The translations under genes and the position numbers were made by a program. A DNA stretch of 64,000 nt, taken from Xenia sp. Carnegie-2017. Taxonomy: Eukaryota; Cnidaria; Anthozoa; Malacalcyonacea; Xeniidae. How positions within the stretch are numbered: the first letter of the stretch is position 1; every line of letters starts with the position of its first letter. The notes beneath the pieces are model-generated. The model saw only the letters and a list, made by a program, of their open reading frames with translations. It made no database searches and was not told the DNA's origin. Location of the stretch: positions 8,878,230 to 8,942,229 of the forward strand of contig NW_025813486.1 in assembly GCF_021976095.1 (NCBI RefSeq), written 5' to 3'. Below are positions 43,701 through 55,440 of the stretch, in pieces.

Positions 43701-46700
43701 GAATATTACATATGAAAAACCTATAGAAAACATTTTTGAAAGAACTGAAAAACTATGATAAGTAAATTAAACTGTAAAACTTGCTGTCATGCTAAAGAGC
43801 CTTGCGTATAAAATAAACAGAAACATTATGTTTAAAAGGTGTAAATAACTGAAGATGAAGCACTGGAGCAGGTTTAAGCCCTTTGATGATAGGCACGCAT
43901 TGAATTTCATGAAACTGCATGCATAAATGAAAAGTAAATATAATATCATGTGTTAAACTATTCTTTATTTCTTTGTCAATACTTACTGTACTGTGATCAT
44001 TCTATCAATGTGAGGTTCTGCTGTATGAAAGGCATTTATGCTATCTTTTGAAACGCATAAACCTGCAAAAGAATAAGATTTTGAAAGGATGATTTAACTA
44101 TTTCTTATGATTTAAAGATGATATAACGTTAAAATTAAGCAGTTAGCCGGTTATGCTTCAGTGGCGCTCTAATTATCTAACAGTTAGTCTTTGATTTAAC
44201 GATTCCTACCCCCAAACGATGTTTCTTTTTATTCAATGATTTATAAAAAGCCAATACAATCTTACAGTTGTTTTAGGATTTTCTAGTAGCCAATTAAAAC
44301 GCAGTTACATCATTATAAAGCTATCACCCAATGATAAGTCATTGATTTACTGTTCACCAACTACATTATAGTTACGTTAATAATTTATTGTTATCTGTAA
44401 TGACATTAGAAAAGAAAGTCAATAATTTACCATAAGCCAATGTTATCTCCTTATTTACATCTACCTTTTCTAGTTCACCCTTATTTTTTGCTGCAGTAAA
44501 ACTTGGACATTGCTCTGATTCAATGCCCTATAAATTACAAACTGCGTCCTCCTTCAATTTAAATAAAAAACCTTTTACCAATAATCTTACATTTAGCCAT
44601 GCTGATCGCCCAATTATGTTTCTTTTCAATCAATGATTTACCAAAAGCCAATATCATCAATACATCGTCAGCCAATGATATTACAATCACGTCAATTATT
44701 TGCCGTTAGCCAATAATAGAACAGTCAAATCAACAATTTACCCGGCCGATGATATAAGTGCTTTGCTGATTATTAACTCTCAACCAATGATATTTATAAA
44801 AGGTCAATAATTTACCAGGAGCCAAAGTTATCGCCTGATTCACACCTATTTTTACTGGTTCACCGTTCATTGCAGCAGTAAAACTTGCACAGCGCTCCGA
44901 TTCGACACCCTATAAATTAATAACGCCTTGTTAATTTTTACACTCTTTGAACTTTGAAGTTGGATAAAAATTCAAGAATACCCATCAAATATTCTCTACT
45001 TTAGCACTATATCATTTACTCACTATGACAAGGGTTTTTGGACTTAGCTCCTTCACTGCCACGGCAACACCTGCAATCAGCCCGCCACCACCTACAGGAA
45101 TAATGACAGCATCAACATCTTTTACTTGTTGTATAATCTCCAGACCCATTGTTCCGGCTCCTGCAATGATGCTGGGATCGTCGCATCTTATAAATAAATT
45201 TAAATCAATGAGTAGTCAGAAAATATCAATTTCTGAAAGTAATCAAACACCCTAAGTACAGTGAGCATTATCTGAATTGATCCTTCTGAGACCTTGCAGA
45301 TCTTCTACTACACAACTTTTATGATAAAAATTCACAACAAATATTTATTCGTCGTCTTACTTGTTAAATATTTTTTGATCACGTTTCTAAGATGGAAATT
45401 TTGCTATTTTATGCCATAGTGAGAATCTCCTTGTAAAAAATGTTTGCTGTAGTTATGCATCACATATACCTGTTGATGTATTGCAATTCATTAGTCGCAG
45501 CTTTTTTCAGGGCAAAGTTTTCTGACTATTAAGAGAATATGTATTGAATTTGCGAATATTCAAATAGTTGCGTTTCGGTTTATGTAAATACAACATGAAG
45601 GTCAAAACTACACAAAAACATTTTGCTATACGTCCCTCGTTTAAAGGGTTGTAATTACATAAAATGTTTAACTAGAGTTTCACGAGTGAAAACATAGAAG
45701 AGATACTATTAAAAATTATATTTCAACAGTGTTTGCTCACAGTAAAAATAGCTAACATGCTCCAAACAAATTATAGTAAATTAGAAAGTGATAAAATAGC
45801 AGTTAACAGTTGTCTTCTTACTTCCTTTATTACTATATTTGCAAACACACAAGGACATCTTAAGATATTTTTACATGCACTAGTGTATTCTAGAGTAATT
45901 CTGTAAATATTCGTATATTTTTTTATTTTTATATGTTCATCTAATTTTTCATGTCTGACGTTTTATTCATATAAGCACTTAAGCTCAAAGGCAGAGGAGC
46001 AAGAAATTTTTTATGTCAAAATCTTCTCATGCAACATCAAAACGTCAAAGAATCTTTTCCTCAAGTTTTAGGCTAACGTTTAGAAGCAATGACTAATTTT
46101 TCAACTTACATCAAGGAGATCCGTCCCTTGCTCGTGTACAGTGGCGCCGTATTTTTCACACGATGCAATTTTGTTAATTGGTGCATTCTCTGGCATGACA
46201 ATCGTGACTGGAATGCCTAGTTGTTGCCCGTGGTATGAAAGAGCAAAGGCGTGGTTTCCATCTGAGGCAGCTATCACCCCTTTTCTTTTTTGATCCTAAG
46301 ATGAGGATAGGCAAGGAGAATGTTTTTTAAAGAAGGATACGTAAATTAGATGGTAGATATTGTATTATACAGTGATGCATGAAGTAGAGAGAGAAAGTGG
46401 TAATCGTATTAAGGAATGTTATGTAAATTAGAGAGGTATATGTATCCATATAAAGAGAATGTGTTTATATGATGTATATATATATATATTTTATTACAAA
46501 GAGTGATTTCACCATACATCAGATAGCATTTCTAGTGCATTTCTTACTCCTCTTTCCTTAAAACTGGAAAAACGTGATTCATCGTTAGTAAATAGAACTT
46601 CGCCATTTCTCACTGTAGATTGCTCAGTTAACATATTTTACAAACCTTCCAGTGGGTAAAAGGTAATTTTTTTTGAAATACACTTCCATGCCCAGTGCAT

Positions 46701-49700
46701 CAGACATTTTTGAGTACTGCAAAGATGATAGAAAATTGTGTTTTTGAAGATCTGCACTAGTCGAACAATTTCCATCAGTCAAACGTGCATGCCAATTAGA
46801 ATCATCATTGACTACATTTTTTTGAAGCATTTTTGAAAGAAATTAGTACGAGCGATAGTCAACATTTATTGCGAAATCATTTGATGATTAACTACTTAAA
46901 GTTAAAAATGAAAATTTTAATGTTTTCACCTAAAAGAAGTTTTCAAAGTCCTATGAGAGCATTTTTTATAACTTATGACTATTTAGCTCTATTGTTTAGT
47001 CGGAAGTTAATAAACAACCTTTTTCCTTACGCCTTAATGCCTGTGGAATATGATGCTTTTTTTAAGTCCTAGCAACATGAGTGTTTAACGATTTTTTACA
47101 TGTAACTAGTTAGAACTCTTGATCTCCCAATTCCATACACAATTTTTCTAACCTCTAACCTTAACACCTTTTTATAAGCGTCTTACGTCAAAAGATTGAC
47201 TTATTGTGACAAGTCCATGATTAATTTCTCAATAAAACGTGTTTTCTTTGTGATATTTTGCAAATTACTGATAAAAATGAAATTGAACAAACTTATGTTA
47301 CTAGAACTTGTGTTCTATACTTTAAGTTGATACGTATTTAATAAAGAATTATTAAAAATCAACGACAGCACATAAACTACTTTTCGCATACTTTATACAT
47401 CATATTATGGGTGTCCTTTTGACAGTGACATTTTTGCTCAATTTTTTATTTTATAAGGAATTTACGTAGGATATGCTCTCGTATCCTTTCTGTCATTTGT
47501 AAATAATTAAGTCAAGTGTGAAAAACTAAATGATTATTTTAAAAGGCATTTATGTGCAGGGATGACAATATTTTTTATAGTTCCAAATAGTTTTCCGTTA
47601 TTTATAATGTACCCATATTTTCTAAAGAACAAAAATATATCCTTACTTAATATGTCGTATAAATAAAAGTAATTCAACCGTTGTAAGATAGATCGTAGGC
47701 TGTAGACATTGACGTTGAACATTAAATGATTTCGTTTAGTTATCGGTGATATTTCTAATTGTAGGTGTAAGTCAATATATACTAAGGAAGGCAGATGGCT
47801 AAATCACAAACCCTAACATTTTGGGCTACGCTACTTTTATCCTAAGTTGAGACGTTGGATGCCTGCAAAGAAGTCACCAATAAACTAACAGGAAATATAA
47901 CTCCAATCTAAATTTTAGAAAAAAGTCTCAAGAAAAAGAAACATCCTTTGGCTTGAATCCACCTTACTGTAAGAATTTAAACACAAAACGTTGTAAAAAA
48001 TTTCGTTTTTCATATAGAAAAGCATTTCTCGCCCTCTTCAAATCTCCACAAAATCTTTAACAAAAAATCTGTAACTTTAGCAACAGTAATTGCGTTGGCG
48101 AAAGTCCAATTTCCTCTTCGCCCTAATGCCTGTGGAATTTGTGATGTTTAGTTTTGACTTTAAAGAACTTATACTAGATATGTTTCATGTTGCATTATGC
48201 ATAATTCAGGGTGAACCAGAAAATTGCATGACTGTAGCGAAACGACTCCCCGTTTAGAGTTCTAGGGTTAACCTCCCCCGGGACATTTTGAAATTTAATA
48301 TGGTCGAAATAGCAATTTTCTGCAAATTTGGAAACAAATATGGAAAGTTTGCAGTGCTTATCACGTAAGCCTTTCTACAAAGCTCGTCAAAAATAGCTTC
48401 AATTGGATCTTTTTCAACATACAATGAAGTGGAGCATTAGATAAATACATGGCAAAGGTATTTTCCTTACAAAAAAAAATGCACCCTGCTTATGCTAATG
48501 TTCAGTGAAAGGAGTGGGAAGAATAATAAGGCATCTCCATAAACAATTCAATGCTTGTAATGCATCAAAGACAGGAGACTAAGGTTTCTTCACCATACAT
48601 TGCAATGGACCACGAATAATAAAGAAATTGCCATAACCGGAAGTCCTAAATTTTGACATACAATGGAATAAGTGCAAATTAGCAAATGACATAAAAATAA
48701 AACATTATCTTTTAAAGAGTTTATAAGTTATGACAGCAATACATTTACTTCAATTTCACAGGGAAGACACATGATATGCATCTGCCTCAAAATCATGTCC
48801 TTTAAAACTATGCATTATGATACAACCACAATCATTACTTACATTAGAATATCCGCATTTATATAAATAATCAATCCATACAGTAGAAGCCATATAGACA
48901 ATAATCAAATCCAGGAATGAATCATTTGACATTTAAATTTAAAGTTCAAATGCTCTTGGGTTTGTCCATATCACTGCCGCAGATGTTGGAAATGACAAAT
49001 GAATTCAACTACATGTTATGAAACAAACCACTCAATTGAAATAAATATAAATGAAACATTTAAGGCATGTGCAATAAGAAATCATAGAGCCTTTGAGTCT
49101 GCAGAAAATCTACAGTACAAATTTATTGGAAAATATGACACAATAACAATTCATTTGCACAGTGGCAAAAAGAGCATCGTAAAGTCGAGTCAGTTACAAA
49201 ATTTGTCGAATTTCATGTGAAATCCAGCTTGGTACGTATTATTTATCAATTTACTTCACTGTGTGTGATTTATGCAGCGTAATTCCTTATTTCTAGGGAA
49301 CTGCAGTTTGGAAAATTGGCATATATGAACATGTGTGTCGCCGACTCTAGCCTTACTCATTTTAGCTGCAATGATTCTATTGCACTCTTGCTGAAGTGAT
49401 AAAATCACATTCATTGTGGCCTTTGCCTTAAAGGAAAACGGTTTATTTAACAAATGTCGTTTTAACGTTTCGTGAAATGACATTGTGAATGTTGCCAAAA
49501 AAGCTTAAATAAGTTGTACATACACCAAAAATTAAGTTATATAAAGCAAATTACGCAATGGTATCGAACTTTTGCCACTGTTGCCGTGATTTGTGATATG
49601 ATTGGCTAAGCATCGTTCGACTGTTGCCACAATTAGCAATGTGATTGGTTAAGCAAGCCTGACAGTAGCCAAACTTCGCTAAATTAAGCAACATACTGTG

Positions 49701-50444
49701 GCGAGTTCAGCATTATCCAAATCAGGGTGATTTTGAACGATGTGATCGCGTTTACTTGATTTATGAGCAAATACTTCATGTTAATCACTGAAAAGCTTCA
49801 ATTTAACAATTTATTGAATTTACTTGCGTTGCACATGAATACAAAATTTGTAAAATAATTTGTTTTATGCAATTATTTGGCGACTGATATTTTTCGACAA
49901 TTCTGACTGTTGCTTTTGCAACGTTTGCTAAAGTCTAGATCCACCCCTGGCCGTAACTGGTCAGTATTCTTCATTTTTGACCCATAATTTTTCTAACCTC
50001 TAAGTATAATAAACATCTTTTAGAAGCGTCTAACAAACTACGTCAACTAATTGTCATAAGTCCAGGATTTATTGGCTTAGTAAAACGTGTCCGCTTTGTG
50101 GTATTTTGTAACTTGCTTATAATTACGAAATTGAATTAAACGTATCTAATTAGAAATTATGTTCGATACCTTAATTTCATAAGTATTTAAGTGAAAAATC
50201 AATCAAAGTCAACAAGCAAATAAAATGTTAAATGACAGTAATCAAACTGCATTTCACATAGTTCTTTGATCATACTAAAGTGAGTTTTTTTTGACAGTGA
50301 AGTTTTGTTTAAATTTGTTATTTTATAAAATTCGCAACATTATGTTACCTCGCAAGGAGTTTGAGGCACGCTACCTCGGATTCTTGACTGAGCTGTTGAC
50401 ACATCATCAAACGTAACACGAACTGGTTGGGCTTGTTCGCTCAT
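40737..50444 (-). CDS. L-threonine ammonia-lyase (threonine dehydratase), 11 exons
   Basis: PLP enzyme converting threonine (and serine) to 2-oxoacid plus ammonia; related serine racemases share the fold. Exons on the minus strand, all GT-AG with matching phases: 50349-50444, 46646-46716, 46518-46563, 46110-46295, 45470-45525, 45024-45186, 44816-44909, 43987-44062, 43237-43362, 41051-41276, 40737-40856. They give an uninterrupted 419-residue protein, normal for the short form with one ACT domain. Visible motifs: PLP lysine K58 in SFKERG, SDGNH (82-86) where the family has S-x-G-N-H, the Gly-rich phosphate loop GGGGL (184-188), GAGAVG in exon 9, and a C-terminal ACT regulatory domain from about 338 ([19 protein letters not shown] ... 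[11 protein letters not shown]). The start is taken as [16 protein letters not shown] second version of exon 7 lies at 44431-44527. Intron 1 is 3.6 kb. It looks intact and is the clearest host gene here. Confidence 0.93.
41660..41705 (-). repeat. Degenerate PLE-tail copy in intron 9
   Basis: On the minus strand AAAGATGGCATCAC, AAGAAGTCGAAGCATG and TTTTTTAACTTGTCGT match the family at 17617-17743 and 5346-5400 but the core is eroded. Confidence 0.45.
43606..43660 (-). repeat. Retroelement tail in intron 8 (CTGGCAAGG variant)
   Basis: On the minus strand AGAATCCTGGCAAGGACTAT and TGGTGTCGAAACGTCAGTC, followed by AATATCAACAACAGCAGTCC. The same general layout (C-rich start, short stem, CGAAACGTC) as PLE tails but with a different core; I recall this motif as common in anthozoan genomes. 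Confidence 0.4.
44431..44527 (-). CDS. Alternative exon 7' of threonine ammonia-lyase
   Basis: 97 nt between TTTATAG and GTAAAT, phase 0 in and phase 1 out, exactly as exon 7 (44816-44909, 94 nt). It encodes [20 protein letters not shown] and [12 protein letters not shown]; exon 7 encodes [20 protein letters not shown] and [11 protein letters not shown]. Flanking intron sequence (AATTTATAG before, GTAAATTATTGAC after) is also duplicated. It lies between exons 7 and 8, so splicing either one keeps the frame (419 or 420 residues), while using both or neither does not keep it. The segment sits just after the Gly-rich loop domain and precedes [14 protein letters not shown]. Confidence 0.75.
46717..50348. 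other. Intron 1 of threonine ammonia-lyase
   Basis: 3.6 kb without recognised genes. It contains copies of the local repeat array (see 46960-52022) and short open frames without motifs. Confidence 0.7.
46960..48165. repeat. Local repeat array, unit 1 (and end of a preceding unit)
   Basis: Blocks shared with downstream units: 47148-47385 matches 49993-50235 and 51537-51640 (AACCTCTAA, GACAAGTCC, AAAACGTG); 47856-48165 matches 51222-51500 (AATCCACCTTACTGTAAGAA, CTACAGTAATTGCGTTGGCG-like). A short block at 47030 (CCTTAATGCCTGTGGAAT) recurs at 48125 and 51470. Confidence 0.75.
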
Positions 50445-52022
50445 TTCATTCTATTCATTGCCTTCCAAAGAACTTGAAGGAGTCGATTCCGCCATTGTTG
50501 ACATTCACACGAAGAAATTGCACGACAGAATTGGTTTAACACCTAAAATTGTTTTATTAAAAAAGGTTTAACACCCTGCTAGTTTAAAAAATAACTAACT
50601 TTTGAAAAATCGCCTTTATTTTTCAGTGACTTTCCTCTGAAAGTTTGTTCCAAACTGCGCTGAGACTCTTCATGACAATTATATAAATTATTCGACCGGT
50701 AATTTTCATAAGCAGAATTTAACGTTGCGCAAGCTATTTAGAAAGTGAAAGATTTGCTTTGTATTTGTAATTTAATTATGTTACGTGGCAGAAATGTAAT
50801 CTGAAAATAATAAGCGTTTCTATAACTGGAACTCTACAGTACATCACTGCAATGCTAAAGTTTTCATATTTTAAACTTTTAACTTCACGGAACAAAATTT
50901 CTAAGTGGAATGGTTCTACTTAGACTTGAAACGAGAATGAAACATTTTTCTCATTTTTCAAATAATTTTCCCACACATACGACTTGCAGTCACAAAGACA
51001 GCGCAGTATGTCAAATTTCCTATGAATATTTGCATTTTTTATCGATTGTGAAAGTAAATAGAAAACTTTATTATTAATGGATATAAAACTCGGTATAACA
51101 TAAAAAGATAGAAATGTTTTGTTAAATTTTGTGTACTATGGAAACTACCAAACTCTACAGGCGGTCGTCTATCGTATCTATCGTCAGATGGATATAATTT
51201 AAAGAGCGAATCTAGTATTTTTATGGATGCCTGTGAATACGTCACAATAAAACCAACAGGAAGTATAACTCCAATCCAAAAATTGACGAAAAAATCTCAA
51301 TAAAATAGCATCCTGTGGCTTAAATCCACCTTACTGTAAGAATGTAGAAACAAAACGTTGCATTTCTCGCCCTCTTCAACTCTCCACAAAATCTTCAACA
51401 AAAACTATGTTAACTTTAGCTACAGTAATTGCGTTGGCGAAAGTCGACAACCAACTAACTTTTCGCACTAATGACTGTGGAATTTGTGATGTTTATTTTT
51501 AACTTCTATAGAATTTACTGGACATGTTTCATGTCTAACCTCTGAGTCTAATAAACATTTTTTATAAGCTTTTACAAACAACGTCGACTAATTTTGACAA
51601 GTCCGGAATTTATTGGCAAAATTTTCCGCTTTGAAAGAAAAATAACAAGACGTGACTTGTTTTATCATTGTTTTGATTTTATTTAGACGTAAGAATACTT
51701 AGAAATTGTTTTGTATTTGTGATTTAATTACGTTAAGTGGCAATTACAGATGTTATCTGAAAATAACAAACATACCTATGCCTGTGGTTGCACAGTACAT
51801 CACTGCAAGCTAGATAATTCAAAATTTCATATTTTAGACTTTTAACTTTACTAGACAATATATCATATGGAATGATGCTATAAGACTTAAATTCCAAAAT
51901 GAAATATTTTTCTCATTCTTCCACATAATATTCCCCCACGAATGCCAGGCAGTCACAAACATAGATAGCGCGGTATGTCAAATATTGTATGAATTGATAA
52001 ATTTGGCATCGATTGTGAATGT
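49993..52022. repeat. Local repeat array, units 2 and 3
   Basis: Unit 2 (49993-51500) contains exon 1 and the start codon of the threonine ammonia-lyase; unit 3 (51537-52022) repeats blocks of it (50756-51062 matches 51712-52022, sharing TTTGTATTTGTAATTTAATT, ACAGTACATCACTGCAA and GCGCAGTATGTCAAAT). The promoter region of the gene thus lies inside repeated DNA. Confidence 0.75.
50451..50495 (-). promoter_or_regulatory. In-frame upstream ORF of threonine ammonia-lyase
   Basis: An ATG at 50495 opens 14 codons (MAESTPSSSLEGNE) closed by TAG, in the same frame and two codons before the assumed start at 50444. Either a short upstream ORF or a former N-terminus cut by a stop. Confidence 0.5.
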
Positions 52023-52437
52023 CGTACTCGAACACTCCAACAAAGTATGTAAATATATGTACATATATATACAAGTAGTCGCGAAAATGCCATATGAATT
52101 AGGTGTGTTAAAAAATCCTGTAAAATCTACTAAAAACTATCTTACTCTAAATTCACTGAAGCGTCAAAAATGTGAAAATCTTGCTCGAATTGTTTAAATA
52201 TGTTTAGCCATGATCGTTAAAATCGATCATGAATCCAGCCAGTTTTCATGTGAAAGAAGTATGTCGTCCATTATTTGTCGTACAATGCCAAAAGTGCAAA
52301 ATAACAATCGCAGACAAGATGGCTTACGATCTGCCAACGCCGAGACTTTGCATACTGTGCTATTTGGATATAAGAAGTTGAGAAGAGCATATACATGTGA
52401 ATAATTATGTTTAAAGATTGACAATCCAGGTATTATA
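52023..52437. other. No recognised gene
   Basis: Includes a small (ACATAT)n-like stretch at about 52050-52072 and open frames on both strands without motifs. Confidence 0.45.
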
Positions 52438-54462
52438 TTATTCAAAAATAAAAGTTTCTCCGGATTTCACAAATGATTTTATTGAGCTTTTGACTCGTTG
52501 CTTCGAGCCTTCATCGGAAAGAGGATTTATCTATTTACACTTGCCTTTAGCTTGTAGAGGCTTACAGCGTCGAATTGGAATAGCGGGTGAATTAATGTGA
52601 TTGAATGGGGTGGAATGCGTTGCCATGGGTTATTGCGTATTGTGAGTATGATTGGTGTTAATATTATTAGAGTGGGAATGATGTTGTAGTTTTGGTGTTG
52701 TTTGTAGTTTTTTTGTCCTTTTTCTTTAGTTGTCAGTAAATGATGGGCATGTCGATATGTCTGTTTATTGTGTCGTTGTCTTTACTGCACCAAGCTTCTT
52801 TAAATTCCCGTGCTTCATTTGTCTGTGCACGTCCGAGTACTTTAGTTTTTGTCCTGTCGAAGTGTGGTTGTTTCCGTGTGTATGTTCTGCCGGTAGTGAG
52901 TTGGGATCTCGTCGTTTTATGGCGTTTTTGTGTTCTGTGAATCTTGTTTCGATTTTCTTTCATGTTTGTCCTTTGTATTGCTTTGAGCAGTCTTTACATG
53001 GTATGATGAAGATCGCGTCAGTTGTATCATGAATTGTTGTTTTATCTTTATGTTTGTTGAAACATGATTAGAGTTTCTGTGTAGGTTTGTGGGCAACGTT
53101 AATAATAGATGGTCGAAGAAGTCTGGCAGTAAATTTCTGATGTTCCATTTACGTATGGTATCGTGACGATTTTTATTGTTTCGTCCGGTTTCTTCTTGCT
53201 TTTGTCGGTTTGTGTTTTGTTTTGTATTTTCTTTATAGTTTTGTTTATGAAGTTTCTAGAGTAATTATTTTTGATAAATGTGGAGTATAAGTAGTTGCAT
53301 CCTATTTTCTTGGCTTTTTCGGTGTTACAATAAGTGTTTATCATGTTAAAAAGTGTTCGAATGCAGCTTATTTTGAGTTTTGTTGTGTGATTGCTGTGGA
53401 AATCGGTTATTTGGTCAGTGTGGGAGGTTTTGCGGTATACTCGTGTGTTTAGTGTACTGTCATCTGCTCTGGTTAGTAGGATGTCGAAGAAAGTAAGTTG
53501 TTTGTCGTGTTCTTCGTCTTTAGTGAAGGTTATGCACTTTGTGGCATTGTTTATGGTGTGTAGGATTTGTTCAGTTATGTCTTTCTTGACTATGGCAAAG
53601 ATGTCGTCGACATATCTTTTCATAGTTTGATGTCTGTGTTGTTTGTGACTAATTGTGTTTCGAGGTGTTGCATGATGGCTTCTGCAAGGAAAGTAGATAG
53701 TGGTGACCCCATTGGTGTGCCTGACATTTTTCTGTAGTATGTGATTTGAAAGGCGAATTCAGTGGAGAGGCAAAGGTTGAGTAAGTCTAGGATGTCATTT
53801 TTGTCTAGTTGTGTTGTATCTTGCCAAGTTTTGTCGTTTGTGAGCATTTCGTTTATAATTCTTTTGGCTATATCTTGTGGTATAGATGTGAAGAGTGATG
53901 TCACGTCGTAGGATATCACGATTTTGTCTGGTCGTAGTATAATGTTTTCAATACTGGCAAGGAAAGTGGTGTCATTTCTGATGGTGTGAGGTGATGGTGT
54001 GATGGTGATGGTGGAGAGGTTTGTAGGTGGTGGTGTCTTGTAGGAGGTTTTGGCTTTGTCGATGTATTCTGATCTGTCCATGATGACTGTTTTGCGTCCT
54101 TTGTCAGCTCGTAATATGATTATTCGGCCGACGTTTTGTAGGTTTTTAATTACTCCTAGTTCTTCGTTGTTTAGGGTAAATGGTGGTTTGTGGCAAAGGT
54201 TATTGGTGATTTTGTGATGAATATCTTCTTTCGTCTGGTCTGTTAAGTTGGTGTACTTTAAAGCTGATTCAAGGTCGGCAACGTAGTCAGGTTTGTTCGC
54301 GCCTTTCAAGTTGTAATTTAATCCTTTGTTTAGAACTTTAGTTTGCTGTTCGGTTAGTGGTTCGCTCGAGATGTAAGTGATAAATTCGTTTTTGTTGGGA
54401 TGGAGTTGTTTGTAAGATAATTATTTGTGAAATCCGAAGAAACTTTTATTTTTGAGCAATGT
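52438..54462 (-). mobile_element. Penelope-like retroelement 3 (RT plus GIY-YIG), broken
   Basis: 54309-53620 encodes the RT N-terminal part (KPPFTLNNEELGVIKNLQN, LRADKGRKTVIMDR, SYDVTSLFTSIPQD, GTPMGSPLSTFLAEAIMQ); 53623-53099 continues in another frame with KRYVDDIF, LTFFDILLT and VYRKTSHTDQ. Downstream (53040-52730) a Cys-containing GIY-YIG remnant (IFIIPCKDCSKQY, TRFTEHKNAI, then REFKEAW, DNDTINRHIDMP). The tail at 52490-52525 has GATGAAGGCTCGAAGC and CGAGTCAAAAGC. About 34-40 bp at both ends are inverted copies of each other (AAAAATAAAAGTTTCTCCGG at 52444; reverse complement near 54425-54460), a feature known from Penelope elements. A single frame change splits the RT. Confidence 0.88.
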
Positions 54463-55440
54463 GAATAATTGTATAATATTTTAATTGTAGATTTGTAAAT
54501 GTTTTGTGGTTTCATTTGTTGTAAGCACTCACTAGACCTATTATTAATGTTACAGCTGGTTCTTCTTAAACTTATTGTAGCTGAAAAACGTGTTAATAAT
54601 TTCACCTGGTTATATGGTTAACTGCGTATTAAATGTTTTTTGAATAACTCTTTAGAGCCAGCCTATTTTTTCTTATTTATTTTAATTGTCTTCCCGATTA
54701 CGACACATTTGTCACACCTTTGTCTACAGAACAATTTAATTGGTTATGAAATCTTGTAGAACTGTTTAAGCGAAAGCAGCATTGGCTAATCCTATAGAAA
54801 CACACTAACCAGTCGAAATCACACGGTTTATTAAAAAGATACTTACCACAGCTTTTTCCAACTTTACTTTTTCCATCACACGTCCTTTTTTTTTGTTAAT
54901 TCTACAGGTTTATACCTTTTTCTAGACAGACATTGCTTGTTTTGGCTTCTATAGCGATTGACTCTTGTCCTCTCATTTTTGGTTACAGTATATGGATGGC
55001 AAATCAACTTTTATCATTGCAACAATCATTCCTTAATGACTGAAGTGTTTTTGAATACGTCGGATATTTGCACAAAGGAGACCATCCAGTGTAAATGTAT
55101 ACAGCGATCTTCACATTCGAAAGGTTATACATTTATATTGATCATCTGTCATTCGGTTTGGTTTTTAAACTCATGGTCGTTTTATTAATCTTAATATGAC
55201 ACTGTTGTCGTTTTGTTGAAATTTCTGCACGTTCTGTTTTTTGATCAGTTCCTAAGAAAATATTCATTATTATTCACTTCAACAAACAATGTGTCCTGCT
55301 GACTTTAGGAAAATGTATTGTCGTTACATCATATATTTTAATTATTATCCACAATCGTTTTGTATACTATAATGCAACAGCTTTATTTTTTGTGCAAAAT
55401 TTCGTCTAGTTTGCAGTAAATTGATGAAATGGAAAATTCA
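54463..55440. other. No recognised gene
   Basis: AT-rich DNA between PLE 3 and the Gypsy remnant. Confidence 0.45.

Noticed and set aside
46624-46830. Single 68-codon minus-strand protein
   Set aside because: Its C-terminal part is exon 2 of threonine ammonia-lyase plus read-through into introns; a good acceptor at 46717 and donor at 46646 define the real exon.
52730-53032. Cys-rich plus-strand frame with signal-peptide look
   Set aside because: Antisense of the PLE 3 GIY-YIG remnant, which reads REFKEAW and INRHIDMP on the minus strand.
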